NCBI RefSeq assembly: GCF_042654985.1
Contig: NZ_JBHSMT010000005.1
Span: 1-64,000 of the forward strand
Source: Paraherbaspirillum soli
GTDB taxonomy: Bacteria; Pseudomonadota; Gammaproteobacteria; Burkholderiales; Burkholderiaceae_D
Length of the DNA: 64,000 bases
Reading direction: 5' to 3'
Under the pieces are notes generated by a model. That model saw only the letters and a list, made by a program, of their open reading frames with translations, was not told the origin of the DNA and did no database searches. A program made the translations under genes and the position numbers. Below, one piece after another: positions 24,334-33,212 of the stretch (positions are counted from its first letter, which is position 1; every line of letters begins with the position of its first letter).

Positions 24334-25491
24334 TTACCCGCCATAAGCATAGGTAAACTTGCTATTTACAATTCGCGCCATCACCCGCGACCGCTGGTCG
24401 AGTCCGACATGGTCTTGCGGCGTCATATTGACCACGCCTTGCGGGATGGTCAGGTTGTGGGTGTTTTCCAGCGCGCTGCGCAATGCTGCGCGAAATTGCC
24501 GGGTGCCGGGCGGTCCCGCTTTCAGCGCCTGCGGCGCCGCGTTGGCGATCAACAGGTATGCGCCCCATGCGTCCGCCGCGAACTGGGTCATGCTATCGGC
24601 GCCATACGCGGCTTCATAGCGGCGCTTGAAATCGAGCGCGGCGTGCCTGACCGGATTGGAGTCCGGCAATTGGCTGGCAACCACCGCCGGGCCGGTCGGA
24701 AAGAACGTCCCTTCCACGTCCTTGCCGCCGACTTTCAGGAACTCGCGGGTGGCAATGCCGTGGGTCTGATAGATGCGTCCTTTGTAACCGCGCTGGACCA
24801 AGGTTTCTTCCGGCAATACCGCGGGTGTCGCGGAGCCGGCGATCAATACCGCGTCCGGCTGCGCCGCCATGATTTTGAGGATCTGGCCGGTGACGCTGCT
24901 GTCGTTGCGGTTATAACGTTCGCTGGCGACAATCTTTATTTTCTGCAGCTCGGCCAGCCGCGAAAATTCACGCCACCAACTGTCGCCATAAGTATCGGCA
25001 AAGCCAATGAAAGCAACCGTCTTGATCCGATTGTCGGCCATGTGCCGGGTCAGGATAGCGGCCATTTGTGCATCGTTTTGCGGCAGCTTGAACACCCAGC
25101 GGTGCTTGGCGTCCTGCGGCTCCACTATCGATGCCGCCGCGGCCAAGGCCAGCAGCGGCGTTTCGGCTGCGGCAACCACATCCAGCAAGGCTAGCGCCGC
25201 CGGCGTGGTGTTGGGGCCGACGATCACATCGACCTTATCTTCGCTAATCAGCTTGCGGGCGTTGCGCACCGCATTGCCCGAGTCCGAAGAATCATCCAGG
25301 ATGAAATATTCGACCTGTTGACCTGCAATCTGTTTGGGCCATAGCAGAATCGCGTTCCTGGTCGAGGCGCCTATCGCCGCCGCCGGCCCGGTGACGGCGA
25401 TATCGACCCCGATCCTGATTTGCGCCGACACCGGCGAAGCCAGCATCGACAGCCCAATCACGAATAATCCTGCATACCAGCGCTTGTTCAT
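24334..25491 (-). CDS. ABC transporter substrate-binding protein, branched-chain amino acid type
   Basis: A 385-residue periplasmic protein with a signal peptide (LFVIGLSMLASPVSAQ). It has a type I periplasmic-binding fold of the LivJ-like family (Peripla_BP_6): IRIGVDIAVTGPAAAIGAST, then VDVIVGPNTTPAALALLDV, VAFIGFADTYGDSWWREF and NPVRHAALDFKRRYEAAYG. No permease or ATPase gene is nearby, so it is an orphan binding protein. It diverges from a PrpF-family isomerase gene 177 bases away. That suggests, but does not show, a ligand among aromatic or tricarboxylic acids. Confidence 0.88.
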   Translation of the reverse strand: MNKRWYAGLFVIGLSMLASPVSAQIRIGVDIAVTGPAAAIGASTRNAILLWPKQIAGQQVEYFILDDSSDSGNAVRNARKLISEDKVDVIVGPNTTPAALALLDVVAAAETPLLALAAAASIVEPQDAKHRWVFKLPQNDAQMAAILTRHMADNRIKTVAFIGFADTYGDSWWREFSRLAELQKIKIVASERYNRNDSSVTGQILKIMAAQPDAVLIAGSATPAVLPEETLVQRGYKGRIYQTHGIATREFLKVGGKDVEGTFFPTGPAVVASQLPDSNPVRHAALDFKRRYEAAYGADSMTQFAADAWGAYLLIANAAPQALKAGPPGTRQFRAALRSALENTHNLTIPQGVVNMTPQDHVGLDQRSRVMARIVNSKFTYAYGG

Positions 25492-25668
25492 CAGCTATCA
25501 ACCTTGGCAGGGATTGGCGGTTATAAGGCGAATTGTCAGCCGACGATTTTACTGGAACTGAAAGTCGGCCACAGCCTGCTAGGCCACGCAGGTTTTGGTC
25601 CGCCCACCCAAAAATGCGAATGCTAGACTGCCAGTGTCCTGAGTTACTAATTCAATTTGGCGCCCATC

Positions 25669-26925
25669 ATGAGCAAACAATTTCCCAACCCCGACCTGTC
25701 CTATCTGCGCATCCGGCATGCATTCGGCATCCCGGAATTTCCTGTGATGCACATGCGCGGCGGCACCTCGACCGGGATCGTGATCTGGCAGCAGCATTTG
25801 CCTGCCGACGAGGCGCTGCGCGATGAGCTGATACGGCACTTGATGGGAGTGCCCCTGGACGGCGAACGCGGCGGCAACCGGCAAACCCACGGGCTCGGGC
25901 GCGCAACGCCGACCAGCAACAAGGTATTCATTGTCGACGTCGATCCGGACCGGCGCCTGATCAGCAGCACGCTGGCGCAACTGGCGGCGGATAAAAGTGC
26001 GATCGACTGGAGCGTCAACTGCGGCAATATGTCGGCCGCCTTGCCCCTGTATGCGCTGGATACCGGCTTGATCGAAGTCGACCGCGCGCGACAGGACGCG
26101 CAGTTGAATGCACGGTTTCAACTCGATATTTTCAATACCAATACCGGCAGCCGCATGTCGGCCCAGATGGCGCTGGATGCCGGCAGCGGCAACTTGCTGG
26201 CCGATACCGCGATCCCCGGCGTCGACGGCCGTTTTCCCGGCGTCGATCTGTATCTGCATGAGCCGGTCGGCGCCAAAACCGGCGCCCTGCTGCCAACCGG
26301 CCAGGTGCTCGACGTGATTGACGGCATCGAAGTCAGTTGCGTCGATGTCGCCGTGCCGATGGTGATCGCGGCCGCCGCGGCATTCGGAAAAACCGGCTAC
26401 GAGACACCGGCCGAACTGGATGCCGATGGCGATTTCAAGCAGCGCCTGCGCCAGTTGTGGGTCGCCGCCGGCTTGCGGATGGGGCTCAAGCAGCGCTCGG
26501 GGCAAGCGATGACTGCGGCGCAACTGGCCGCCAGTGAAACCATACCGAAAATTTGCCTGGTCGCTCCGGCGCGCAATGGCGGCCACTTGAGCGTACGCTA
26601 TTTCACGCCGCAGGCGGCCCATCCGTCGCTGGCCGTATCGGGCGGCTGCTGTCTGGCGTCGGCCTGCCTGCTGCCCGGCAGCGTGGCCCGGCGTGCCGCG
26701 CCTTATGCGCCTAGCGTGACCGCTGCCGCCGACACTTACGATATCGCCATCGAAAATCCCGCCGGCGTGCTCGAGACTCGCATCGAAGCGATGACCCGCA
26801 ACGCCCAGGTCCACATCTGCCAGGCAGCTTACCGCCGCAGTGCGCAAATCCTGTTGCGCGGCACTTTTCCGCTGTATCGCGGATCGCCTGCATTGAATGC
26901 ATTCCTGCGCGCGCAATCGGTATAG
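25669..26925 (+). CDS. PrpF-family isomerase/tautomerase (DUF453)
   Basis: A 418-residue protein of the PrpF family (diaminopimelate epimerase-like fold). Members include 2-methylaconitate cis-trans isomerase PrpF and 4-oxalomesaconate tautomerase GalD. Signatures are FPVMHMRGGTSTGIVI near residue 22, GRATPTSNKVFIVD, VNCGNMSAALPLYALD and GVSCVDVAVPMVI-like IEVSCVDVAVPMVIAAAAAF. No prpC, prpB or acnD lies here, so a propionate role is not supported. Divergence from a binding-protein gene favours degradation of an imported acid. A TTG at 25657 would add four residues; ATG at 25669 is preferred, though neither has a strong ribosome binding site. Confidence 0.82.
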   Translation: MSKQFPNPDLSYLRIRHAFGIPEFPVMHMRGGTSTGIVIWQQHLPADEALRDELIRHLMGVPLDGERGGNRQTHGLGRATPTSNKVFIVDVDPDRRLISSTLAQLAADKSAIDWSVNCGNMSAALPLYALDTGLIEVDRARQDAQLNARFQLDIFNTNTGSRMSAQMALDAGSGNLLADTAIPGVDGRFPGVDLYLHEPVGAKTGALLPTGQVLDVIDGIEVSCVDVAVPMVIAAAAAFGKTGYETPAELDADGDFKQRLRQLWVAAGLRMGLKQRSGQAMTAAQLAASETIPKICLVAPARNGGHLSVRYFTPQAAHPSLAVSGGCCLASACLLPGSVARRAAPYAPSVTAAADTYDIAIENPAGVLETRIEAMTRNAQVHICQAAYRRSAQILLRGTFPLYRGSPALNAFLRAQSV

Positions 26926-26985
26926 GCTCTCCCCGCTTGAATTGACGTGCGGTAAGATCTGCGTTTTACGACTTTTGCCGCACAC

Positions 26986-29154
26986 ATGATGACCCCTCCT
27001 TTTCGAGCGCTAGCCCGCTTTTTCACTGGCATGCTGGTAGTGCTTTGCTTGCTGCTGAGCAGTAGCGCTCCGGCATTGTCGGCCACCGACGCAAGCGCGC
27101 CGCCGCCATCGGCGCTGGACTCGCTGGCCAAAGCGTTGCAGAACAAACCCGGCGCAGGCGGCTTGGTTGCCAAGTTGATTCAGGCGGAACAACAAAGCAG
27201 CAAAACGCCCGCCGCACAAAAGGGATTCATCGGTCTGATTTCGAATAGCCTCGACGTGCTGCAAGCACAGTTGCATCAGGCAGCCACGCCGCAAACGTAT
27301 TGGGTCGAGCAATTTTCCCTGGCCTGGCAAGACCTATCCACCATCCTGGAACGGCAGGATGGCGAACCGCCGTTGAGCGTGCTGCAGAATTTCCTGGCCA
27401 TGCTGGCCTTGTTCGGCGTCATCGCCAGCGCGCTGCGGTATATCGGGCGCAGGGTGCGACAGCATTTCAACGTCAATCCGGAGTTGCCGCCCGACCCCAG
27501 TTTCAAGGAATTGCTGATTTTTATCTTGCGCCGCATCGTGCCCTGGGTGATCGCGCTGGTGGTCGAGATCTCGGTCGTGCTGAGCCTGGAACCGTCGCTG
27601 GGACGAACCCTGGCCACCATCCTGCTGTATACGCTGATCGGCGCCCGCGTGTTCCGGGCCATCTGCGCCATCATCTTTTCGCTGTCGCATGGCGGTCATC
27701 GCAATGTCGCCATCGGCATCTTGTATCGCCGTGCTTGGGGCTTGCTGTACGTGATCGGCTGTGCCGGCTGGTTCGGCGATGCGCTGAACAATCCGCATGT
27801 GTATCAAATCGTCGGCTTCAATTTATCGCACATGGTGGCGACGCTGGCCAATCTCACCGCGGCTATATTTTGCGGCGTGTTCGCATTGCGCTTTCGGCGC
27901 CCGGTGGCGCAAGTGATCCGCAACCGGCCGCTGGAAATCCGCATCAACCACCGGGCCCGGATGGAGACGCTGGAAGTCATCGCCTCGCTCTGGCATCTGC
28001 CTATCCTGCTGCTGGCCGGCAGCGTCAGCGCGGCGACGGTACTCGGCCACACCGGCAAGGACGCCGCGCTCAATCACGCGCTGGGCAGCGTAGCGCTGTT
28101 GGTCAGCATGTTTTTCATCAGCGCGCTGCTGCAACGCAGCCGCAGCCGCAAACGGCAGCAACAGCCGCCCGGACGCCGTCCATCGCCTTATGTCAAGCGT
28201 CTCAGGAATGCCGGCTACAGCCTGCTGCAGCTGACCTTGTGGATAGGCTTTTTTGAGTTATTGACCCGTATTTGGGAGGGCTCGCTGCTGGAGTTTGCCG
28301 ACTCCACCTTGATCGGCCAGATGATCAGCGCCGCCATAGGGAAAATCGGGGCCACGCTGGTGCTGGCATGGCTGGTCTGGATCATGCTCGACACCGCGAT
28401 CCAGGAGGCGATTTCGCCCAGCCGCCCGAATCGCTACGCCCGCAAAAAAACCAGCACCCGGATGCGCACCATCCTGCCCTTGTTGCGCAATGCGCTGATG
28501 TTGCTGATCCTGACTGTCACGATCATCACCACCCTCGCCAACCTGGGCATCAATGTCACGCCGCTGCTGGCCTCGGCCGGCGTGGTCGGGCTGGCGTTCG
28601 GCTTCGGCTCGCAGTCGCTGGTCAAGGATTTGATCACCGGCGTCTTCATCCTGATCGAAGATTCGATGTCGGTCGGCGACTGGGTCGATGTCGGCAACGG
28701 CCATGCCGGCATCGTCGAGCATTTGACGATACGCACGGTACGCCTGCGCGACAGCAGCGGTTCGGTGCACAGCGTCCCGTTTTCGCAAATCACGGCGATC
28801 AAGAACGATTCGCGCGAATACACTTACGCCAGCTTGAAGTTGAGCGTCACGCACGACTCGGATATCGACCAGGCCTTGCGCCTGATGCGCGAGACCGGCG
28901 CCGAGATGCAGGAAGACCGACGCTTGCGGCGCTTGCTGCAGCAGCCGATCGAGATCTACGGCATCAACAGTTTCGATTTACATGGCGCGGCGCTGCTGGC
29001 CGGTTTCCGCACCAAGCCGCAAACCCAGAATGAAGTGATGCGCGCATTCAACCTGCGCATCAAGAAGAAAATCGACAACGATCCGACAGTACATTTTGCC
29101 AATGAATGGTCGAGCTTTCCGCTGGCGGCTGCTGTCGAAAAAACTCAGGAATAG
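26986..29154 (+). CDS. Large MscS-family mechanosensitive channel (YbiO-like)
   Basis: A 722-residue inner-membrane protein. It starts with a signal peptide (LVVLCLLLSSSAPALSA), then a periplasmic N-terminal domain with helical YWVEQFSLAWQDL, then about eight to ten membrane helices. The MscS core lies from about residue 500: pore helix with GVVGLAFGFGSQSLVKDLI, then FILIEDSMSVGDWVDVG and the cytoplasmic beta and alpha-beta domains. MscS channels open under membrane tension and release solutes during osmotic downshock. Size and architecture match E. coli YbiO (MscM). Two adjacent ATG codons (26986, 26989) can start it. Confidence 0.9.
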   Translation: MMTPPFRALARFFTGMLVVLCLLLSSSAPALSATDASAPPPSALDSLAKALQNKPGAGGLVAKLIQAEQQSSKTPAAQKGFIGLISNSLDVLQAQLHQAATPQTYWVEQFSLAWQDLSTILERQDGEPPLSVLQNFLAMLALFGVIASALRYIGRRVRQHFNVNPELPPDPSFKELLIFILRRIVPWVIALVVEISVVLSLEPSLGRTLATILLYTLIGARVFRAICAIIFSLSHGGHRNVAIGILYRRAWGLLYVIGCAGWFGDALNNPHVYQIVGFNLSHMVATLANLTAAIFCGVFALRFRRPVAQVIRNRPLEIRINHRARMETLEVIASLWHLPILLLAGSVSAATVLGHTGKDAALNHALGSVALLVSMFFISALLQRSRSRKRQQQPPGRRPSPYVKRLRNAGYSLLQLTLWIGFFELLTRIWEGSLLEFADSTLIGQMISAAIGKIGATLVLAWLVWIMLDTAIQEAISPSRPNRYARKKTSTRMRTILPLLRNALMLLILTVTIITTLANLGINVTPLLASAGVVGLAFGFGSQSLVKDLITGVFILIEDSMSVGDWVDVGNGHAGIVEHLTIRTVRLRDSSGSVHSVPFSQITAIKNDSREYTYASLKLSVTHDSDIDQALRLMRETGAEMQEDRRLRRLLQQPIEIYGINSFDLHGAALLAGFRTKPQTQNEVMRAFNLRIKKKIDNDPTVHFANEWSSFPLAAAVEKTQE

Positions 29155-29163
29155 GGAAAGAAT

Positions 29164-29251
29164 CGTAGGGCGGATGAGCGTAGCGTTATCCGCCGTTTTA
29201 CATTCCTTCGCACATCCAACGGCGGATAACGCTGCGCTCATCCGCCCTACG
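29164..29251. repeat. REP doublet, family B copy 2
   Basis: Two inverted units like those at 20572-20669 around a shorter centre. It begins ten bases after the MscS stop and ends ten bases before the stop of the convergent methyltransferase gene, so it fills the space between two converging genes. Confidence 0.88.
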
Positions 29252-29261
29252 AATGCCGGGA

Positions 29262-29909
29262 TTATTTGAGACGGCAGCTCAGCAGCCAATAATACTCAAG
29301 CCGCAAAATACGCAGTTCGCGCGTAGCCGGCGCCAGCTTCTTGCGCAAGGCGCTATCGGTGGGGAAATTTTTCATGATTTCATAACGCTCGCCGTCCGGC
29401 GCGGTAAGAATCTGATAGGTATTGCCATCCGCATCGGTGCTCGCAATCGGCTTGCGGCCGTCATCCACGTAGCTGTTGTCGACCATCACCAGCAAGGTAT
29501 CCGGACCCAGTTTTTCACGCAACTGCGCCAGAAAGCGCACCTGTTCCTGGCGTCCCACATGCGACCACCAAAAACCTAAAAAGCAGGCGCTGAACTTTTG
29601 CTCGACCTGGAGTTGCGACGCATCGCCGAGCGCGAAGCGGACCTTGTCGGACGGCAGGTTTTTGGCCTGCGCCAGCGCGATCATTTCCGGGTTGATGTCG
29701 AGCGCCAGCACCGACTTGGCCGAAGCGGCGATCTGCTCGGTCCAGAAACCGGTGCCGCAAGCGAGCTCCAGCACATCGTGGTTTTCCAGCAATTCCTGCA
29801 CCCGTACCTGCAACATCAGCAATTCATCCTGGCGCTCCGGGCGCTGGTAAATCGCTTCATAATTCGCGGCGCGTTTGGCGTAATAGGCCACCATTTCATT
29901 TTTAATCAT
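29262..29909 (-). CDS. Class I SAM-dependent methyltransferase
   Basis: A 215-residue cytosolic protein with a Rossmann-like SAM fold. Motif I is VLELACGTGFWTEQIA (about 56-71), followed by LALDINPEMIALA and FALGDASQL. The N-terminal part has YYAKRAANYEAIYQRPERQ. The substrate is not evident. YDKWAATYDR-like starts occur in many quinone and small-molecule methyltransferases, so only the general family can be given. It is monocistronic and converges on the MscS gene. Confidence 0.85.
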   Translation of the reverse strand: MIKNEMVAYYAKRAANYEAIYQRPERQDELLMLQVRVQELLENHDVLELACGTGFWTEQIAASAKSVLALDINPEMIALAQAKNLPSDKVRFALGDASQLQVEQKFSACFLGFWWSHVGRQEQVRFLAQLREKLGPDTLLVMVDNSYVDDGRKPIASTDADGNTYQILTAPDGERYEIMKNFPTDSALRKKLAPATRELRILRLEYYWLLSCRLK

Positions 29910-30130
29910 TTTCCGACTTTCTCAACCTGAGCCCGTTGACTGATCCATTGGGCGTAAAGAAGGATTATAAGTGATCGCTATTGCGGAGCCGCTGCCAAAT
30001 CTGCGGAACGGGCGTATGATTCTGCGTTTGGAAATATCTATTCATTGTGGCTCCGCCATTGAAAACCCCTCTTCCTCCCAGGATTCGCCACTTGCATTCT
30101 TCTGCCGGCAACCCTGCCAATACATGACAT

Positions 30131-31726
30131 ATGGCTATTCATTCCGCCGCCGCTCACTCCAGCGATCAAGTTTTACCTTTCCGCGAATCATTACTTGCCA
30201 TGCTCGGCATCGCCTTCGTCGTGATGCTGGTGGGGCTGGATTCGACCGTGGTCGGCACTGCTTTGCCGACTGTTGTCGCTGAGCTGAAGGGCTTCGAGCT
30301 GTATGCCTGGGTCGCCACCTCGTATTTGCTGACCTCCGTCATCACGGTGCCGATTTTCGGCCGGCTGGGCGATTTCTACGGCCGCAAGCCGTTCGTAATT
30401 GCTTCGATTGTCTTGTTTACTGCGGCTTCCATCCTGTGCGGCATGGCCGACAGCATGCTGTGGCTGGTGATCGCCCGCGGCTTGCAGGGAATAGGCGGCG
30501 GCATGCTGGTCGGTACCGCGTTTACCTGCAGTCCCGATTTGTTTCCCGGCGCCCATGTGCGCTTGCGCTGGCAAATCATGCTGAGCACCGCGTTCGGCAT
30601 CTCCACTGCCGTCGGGCCGTCATTGGGCGGCTTCCTGACGCAATACTGGGGTTGGCGCTGGGTGTTTTACATCAATCTGCCGGTGGGCGTGCTGTCGCTC
30701 ATTTTCGTCTCGCGCTACCTGCCCCACCTGCGGCACACAGCCCCCGATGCCAAAATCCGCCTCGACTGGCCTGGCGCTTTGTTGATTACGGCTTCGCTGG
30801 GCTGCCTGCAATTATTCGTCGAAATGCTGCCGAAACATGGCTTCTCGCTCGGCATGCTGGCCTTGCTGGCGACCAGCATTGCAGCCTTTTATGCGCTCTG
30901 GAAATGGGAGCATAAGGCGCCGCAACCGATGTTGCCGTTTGACTTGTTGTTCGATCCCAAATTATCGACGCTGTTTCTGTTGTCGCTACTGAGCGGATTT
31001 GTCATGTTCTCGCTGATGTTTTTCGCGCCTTTGCTGTATCAGGGCGGGTTCGGCCTATCGCCGCAGGAAGCCGGTCTGCTGATCACGCCGCTGGTGGCCT
31101 GCATCACGGTCGGCAGCATCGCCAACGGCCGTTTCATCACGCGCCTCAAGAATCCGAACGTGATGCTGCATATCGGTTTCGTTCTGGTGGCCATATCTTG
31201 CCTGGGCGAGGTGATCTCGAACCGCTGGACCGCACATGGCGTGATCGCTTGCTTCATGCTGACGGGCGGGCTCGGGCTTGGATTTATCTTGCCGAACCTG
31301 ACGATATTCATTCAGCAAGAATCCGGCCGCGAACATCTCGGCATCGCCTCCGCACTGATGCAATCGTTGCGCATGATAGGCAGCATGCTGGGTACCGCCA
31401 TCACCGGCACGCTGATCAATCACCTGTATGCCGACAATGTGCATCGAGCCCTGGACACGGAGCAGGCAGGAGCATGGTTTGCCAGCTTTGCCGACCCGCA
31501 GATCCTGATCAGCCGCGAAACCCAAAGCACGGTATTGGAACAGCTGGCGCGTGCCGGCCATAACGGCCGGTGGCTGCTGGAAGCCGCCCGCGATGCATTG
31601 ATAGCGGCGATTCACATGGGACTGGGATTGGCGGTAGTGGTCGCCATCATCGCTCTTTGGCTGGTGCGCAGGGTGCCGGCAATTTCGCTGCACGTGAAAC
31701 GTGAACCGGATGTAGTTACTGAATAA
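30131..31726 (+). CDS. MFS multidrug exporter, DHA2 family (14 TM, EmrB/QacA type)
   Basis: A 531-residue inner-membrane proton antiporter. The length and hydrophobic pattern fit 14 membrane helices. DHA2 motifs are seen: MLVGLDSTVVGTALPTVVAEL in helix 1 (motif D1, LDxTVVNxALP), GRLGDFYGRKPFV (motif A, about 75-87), and GRGLQGIGGGMLVG-like ARGLQGIGGGMLVGTAFT (motif B). Motif C-like GPSLGGFL follows. The family exports hydrophobic drugs and dyes, often with a membrane-fusion partner (EmrA type) that is absent here. No regulator is adjacent. ATG at 30131. Confidence 0.92.
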   Translation: MAIHSAAAHSSDQVLPFRESLLAMLGIAFVVMLVGLDSTVVGTALPTVVAELKGFELYAWVATSYLLTSVITVPIFGRLGDFYGRKPFVIASIVLFTAASILCGMADSMLWLVIARGLQGIGGGMLVGTAFTCSPDLFPGAHVRLRWQIMLSTAFGISTAVGPSLGGFLTQYWGWRWVFYINLPVGVLSLIFVSRYLPHLRHTAPDAKIRLDWPGALLITASLGCLQLFVEMLPKHGFSLGMLALLATSIAAFYALWKWEHKAPQPMLPFDLLFDPKLSTLFLLSLLSGFVMFSLMFFAPLLYQGGFGLSPQEAGLLITPLVACITVGSIANGRFITRLKNPNVMLHIGFVLVAISCLGEVISNRWTAHGVIACFMLTGGLGLGFILPNLTIFIQQESGREHLGIASALMQSLRMIGSMLGTAITGTLINHLYADNVHRALDTEQAGAWFASFADPQILISRETQSTVLEQLARAGHNGRWLLEAARDALIAAIHMGLGLAVVVAIIALWLVRRVPAISLHVKREPDVVTE

Positions 31727-31816
31727 CAAACGCTTACACTTCACACGCTCCGGTAGCACCTTAAGCGCATCCTCAATGGCATTCTGAAGGCCTCCCCCAT
31801 CAGGAAGGAATGTCAA

Positions 31817-31942
31817 ATGAAAAAGCTAATCGGTCTTGTGGTGCTGGGCGTCATTCTGAGCACCGCTTTATCCGGCTGCATCGTGGTGCCGGCACGCGGC
31901 GGCTACTATGGTCCGCCTCATCCGTACTACTACCACTACTAA
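31817..31942 (+). CDS. Small lipoprotein, 41 residues
   Basis: The ribosome binding site AGGAAGGA is followed by ATG at 31817. The signal sequence MKKLIGLVVLGVILSTALSG leads to a lipobox (LSGC, Cys 21). The mature part is only 21 residues, ending in a Gly/Tyr/Pro-rich tail (GGYYGPPHPYYYHY). The pattern of small YY/PP-rich lipoproteins is common in Burkholderiales envelopes; function unknown. A family A repeat starts seven bases after the stop. Confidence 0.75.
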   Translation: MKKLIGLVVLGVILSTALSGCIVVPARGGYYGPPHPYYYHY

Positions 31943-31948
31943 CTCTAG

Positions 31949-32067
31949 GGCACCTCGGAAAACCTACTGCGCGTCCCAATCTCGGGGCTGCGATGTTCGC
32001 CGTACAGTCGTACGACTCCGCTTCTCGCCCCGACCTTGGGCCGCTCGCTACGGTTTTCCGAGGTGCC
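31949..32067 (-). repeat. ERIC-like palindromic repeat, family A copy 4
   Basis: About 119 bp with perfectly paired ends (GGCACCTCGGAAAACC with GGTTTTCCGAGGTGCC). It has the short-centre form GAGAAGCGGAGTCGTACG. It lies between the convergent small lipoprotein and cysB-like genes. Confidence 0.88.
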
Positions 32068-32081
32068 TTTCAATTCCCTGT

Positions 32082-33023
32082 CTACAACTCGTACATTTCC
32101 TTCTCGCCGTTCATTACTTGTTCGATCAGCTTGCGGTTCATGGTCGGCGCCAGCAATTCGATGAAGGTATACACATAACTGCGCAGATACGCGCCCTGCT
32201 TGACCGCCGCCCGCGAGATATTGGTGCCGAACAGGTGTCCGACCGGTATCGAGCGCAGGCCGACATCCCGTTCGGCATCGAACGCCATGCCGGCGATGAT
32301 GCCGACGCCCATGCCCAGTTCGACATAAGTCTTGATCACGTCGGCGTCGATCGCTTCCAGCAGCACGTCCGGCTTCAGGTTGCGCAACGCAAACGCGTGG
32401 TCGATCTTGGTGCGGCCGGCAAACGCGCTATCGTAAGTAATCAGCGGGTAAGCAGCCACTTCTTCCAGCGTAATCGCCTTCGATTGCAGCAACGGGTGAT
32501 CCGGCGGCACCACCACCACGTGTTCCCACTGATAACACGGCAAGGTGACCAAGCCGTCGGCGTTGGCAATGGCTTCGGTGGCCAAGGCCAGATCGGCCTG
32601 GTCGTTGCGCACCATGTCGGCCACCTGCTTCGGATTTCCTTGCAATAAGGACAAGCGCACCTTCGGGTATTTCAATGCAAACGCCTGCACCACTTTGGGC
32701 AGCGAATAGCGCGCCTGCGTGTGCGTGGTCGCAATCGTGAAGCTGCCGCTGTCGTGGGCCGCATATTCATTGCCGATGCGCTTGAGTCCGTCGATTTCCT
32801 GCATGATCAGCTCGACCGACTTCAACACTGCCCGGCCGGGCTCGGTCAAGCCGCGGATCCGCTTGCCGTGGCGGGTAAAAATATCGACGCCAAGCTCTTC
32901 CTCCAGCTCAATAATCGCCTTGGAAACGCCCGGCTGCGACGTATACAGTGCCTTGGCTGCCTCGGTCAGGTTGTAATTTTGCCGCACCGCCTCACGGACA
33001 AAGCGAAACTGATGGAGATTCAT
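32082..33023 (-). CDS. cysB: CysB-family LysR transcriptional regulator
   Basis: A 313-residue LysR protein of the CysB/Cbl subgroup. The DNA-binding part has MNLHQFRFVREAVRQNYNLT, ALYTSQPGVSKAIIELEEEL and FTRHGKRIRGLT. The effector domain has ATTHTQARYSLPKVV, with the Thr residues that hold sulfate or acetylserine in CysB, and LLQGNPKQVADMV. It diverges from the sulfate assimilation operon, so control of that operon by O-acetylserine/N-acetylserine is likely. CysB and Cbl are hard to tell apart from sequence alone. The intergenic 33024-33212 would hold the shared operators; it is AT-rich, with a repeated GCATATA element near 33119-33138. Confidence 0.9.
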   Translation of the reverse strand: MNLHQFRFVREAVRQNYNLTEAAKALYTSQPGVSKAIIELEEELGVDIFTRHGKRIRGLTEPGRAVLKSVELIMQEIDGLKRIGNEYAAHDSGSFTIATTHTQARYSLPKVVQAFALKYPKVRLSLLQGNPKQVADMVRNDQADLALATEAIANADGLVTLPCYQWEHVVVVPPDHPLLQSKAITLEEVAAYPLITYDSAFAGRTKIDHAFALRNLKPDVLLEAIDADVIKTYVELGMGVGIIAGMAFDAERDVGLRSIPVGHLFGTNISRAAVKQGAYLRSYVYTFIELLAPTMNRKLIEQVMNGEKEMYEL

Positions 33024-33212
33024 GGCATTTCCTTGATTTTTTCTTGATAAGAATCAATAGCGCACTGGCAAAGGGCACGGTTGGCAATTGACTGTTCCAA
33101 AAGCATTAGTTGAATTTGCATATATCAAACGCGCATATAAGCAAATAAATACTCTGTAGTTTGGAATAGATGTGAAGTTTATTACGATTCGTCCTATTCA
33201 GCATGAGGCGAT

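Noticed and set aside
31810..32178. 122-codon frame on the plus strand
   Set aside because: It crosses the small lipoprotein gene in another frame and then the family A repeat; no protein features.
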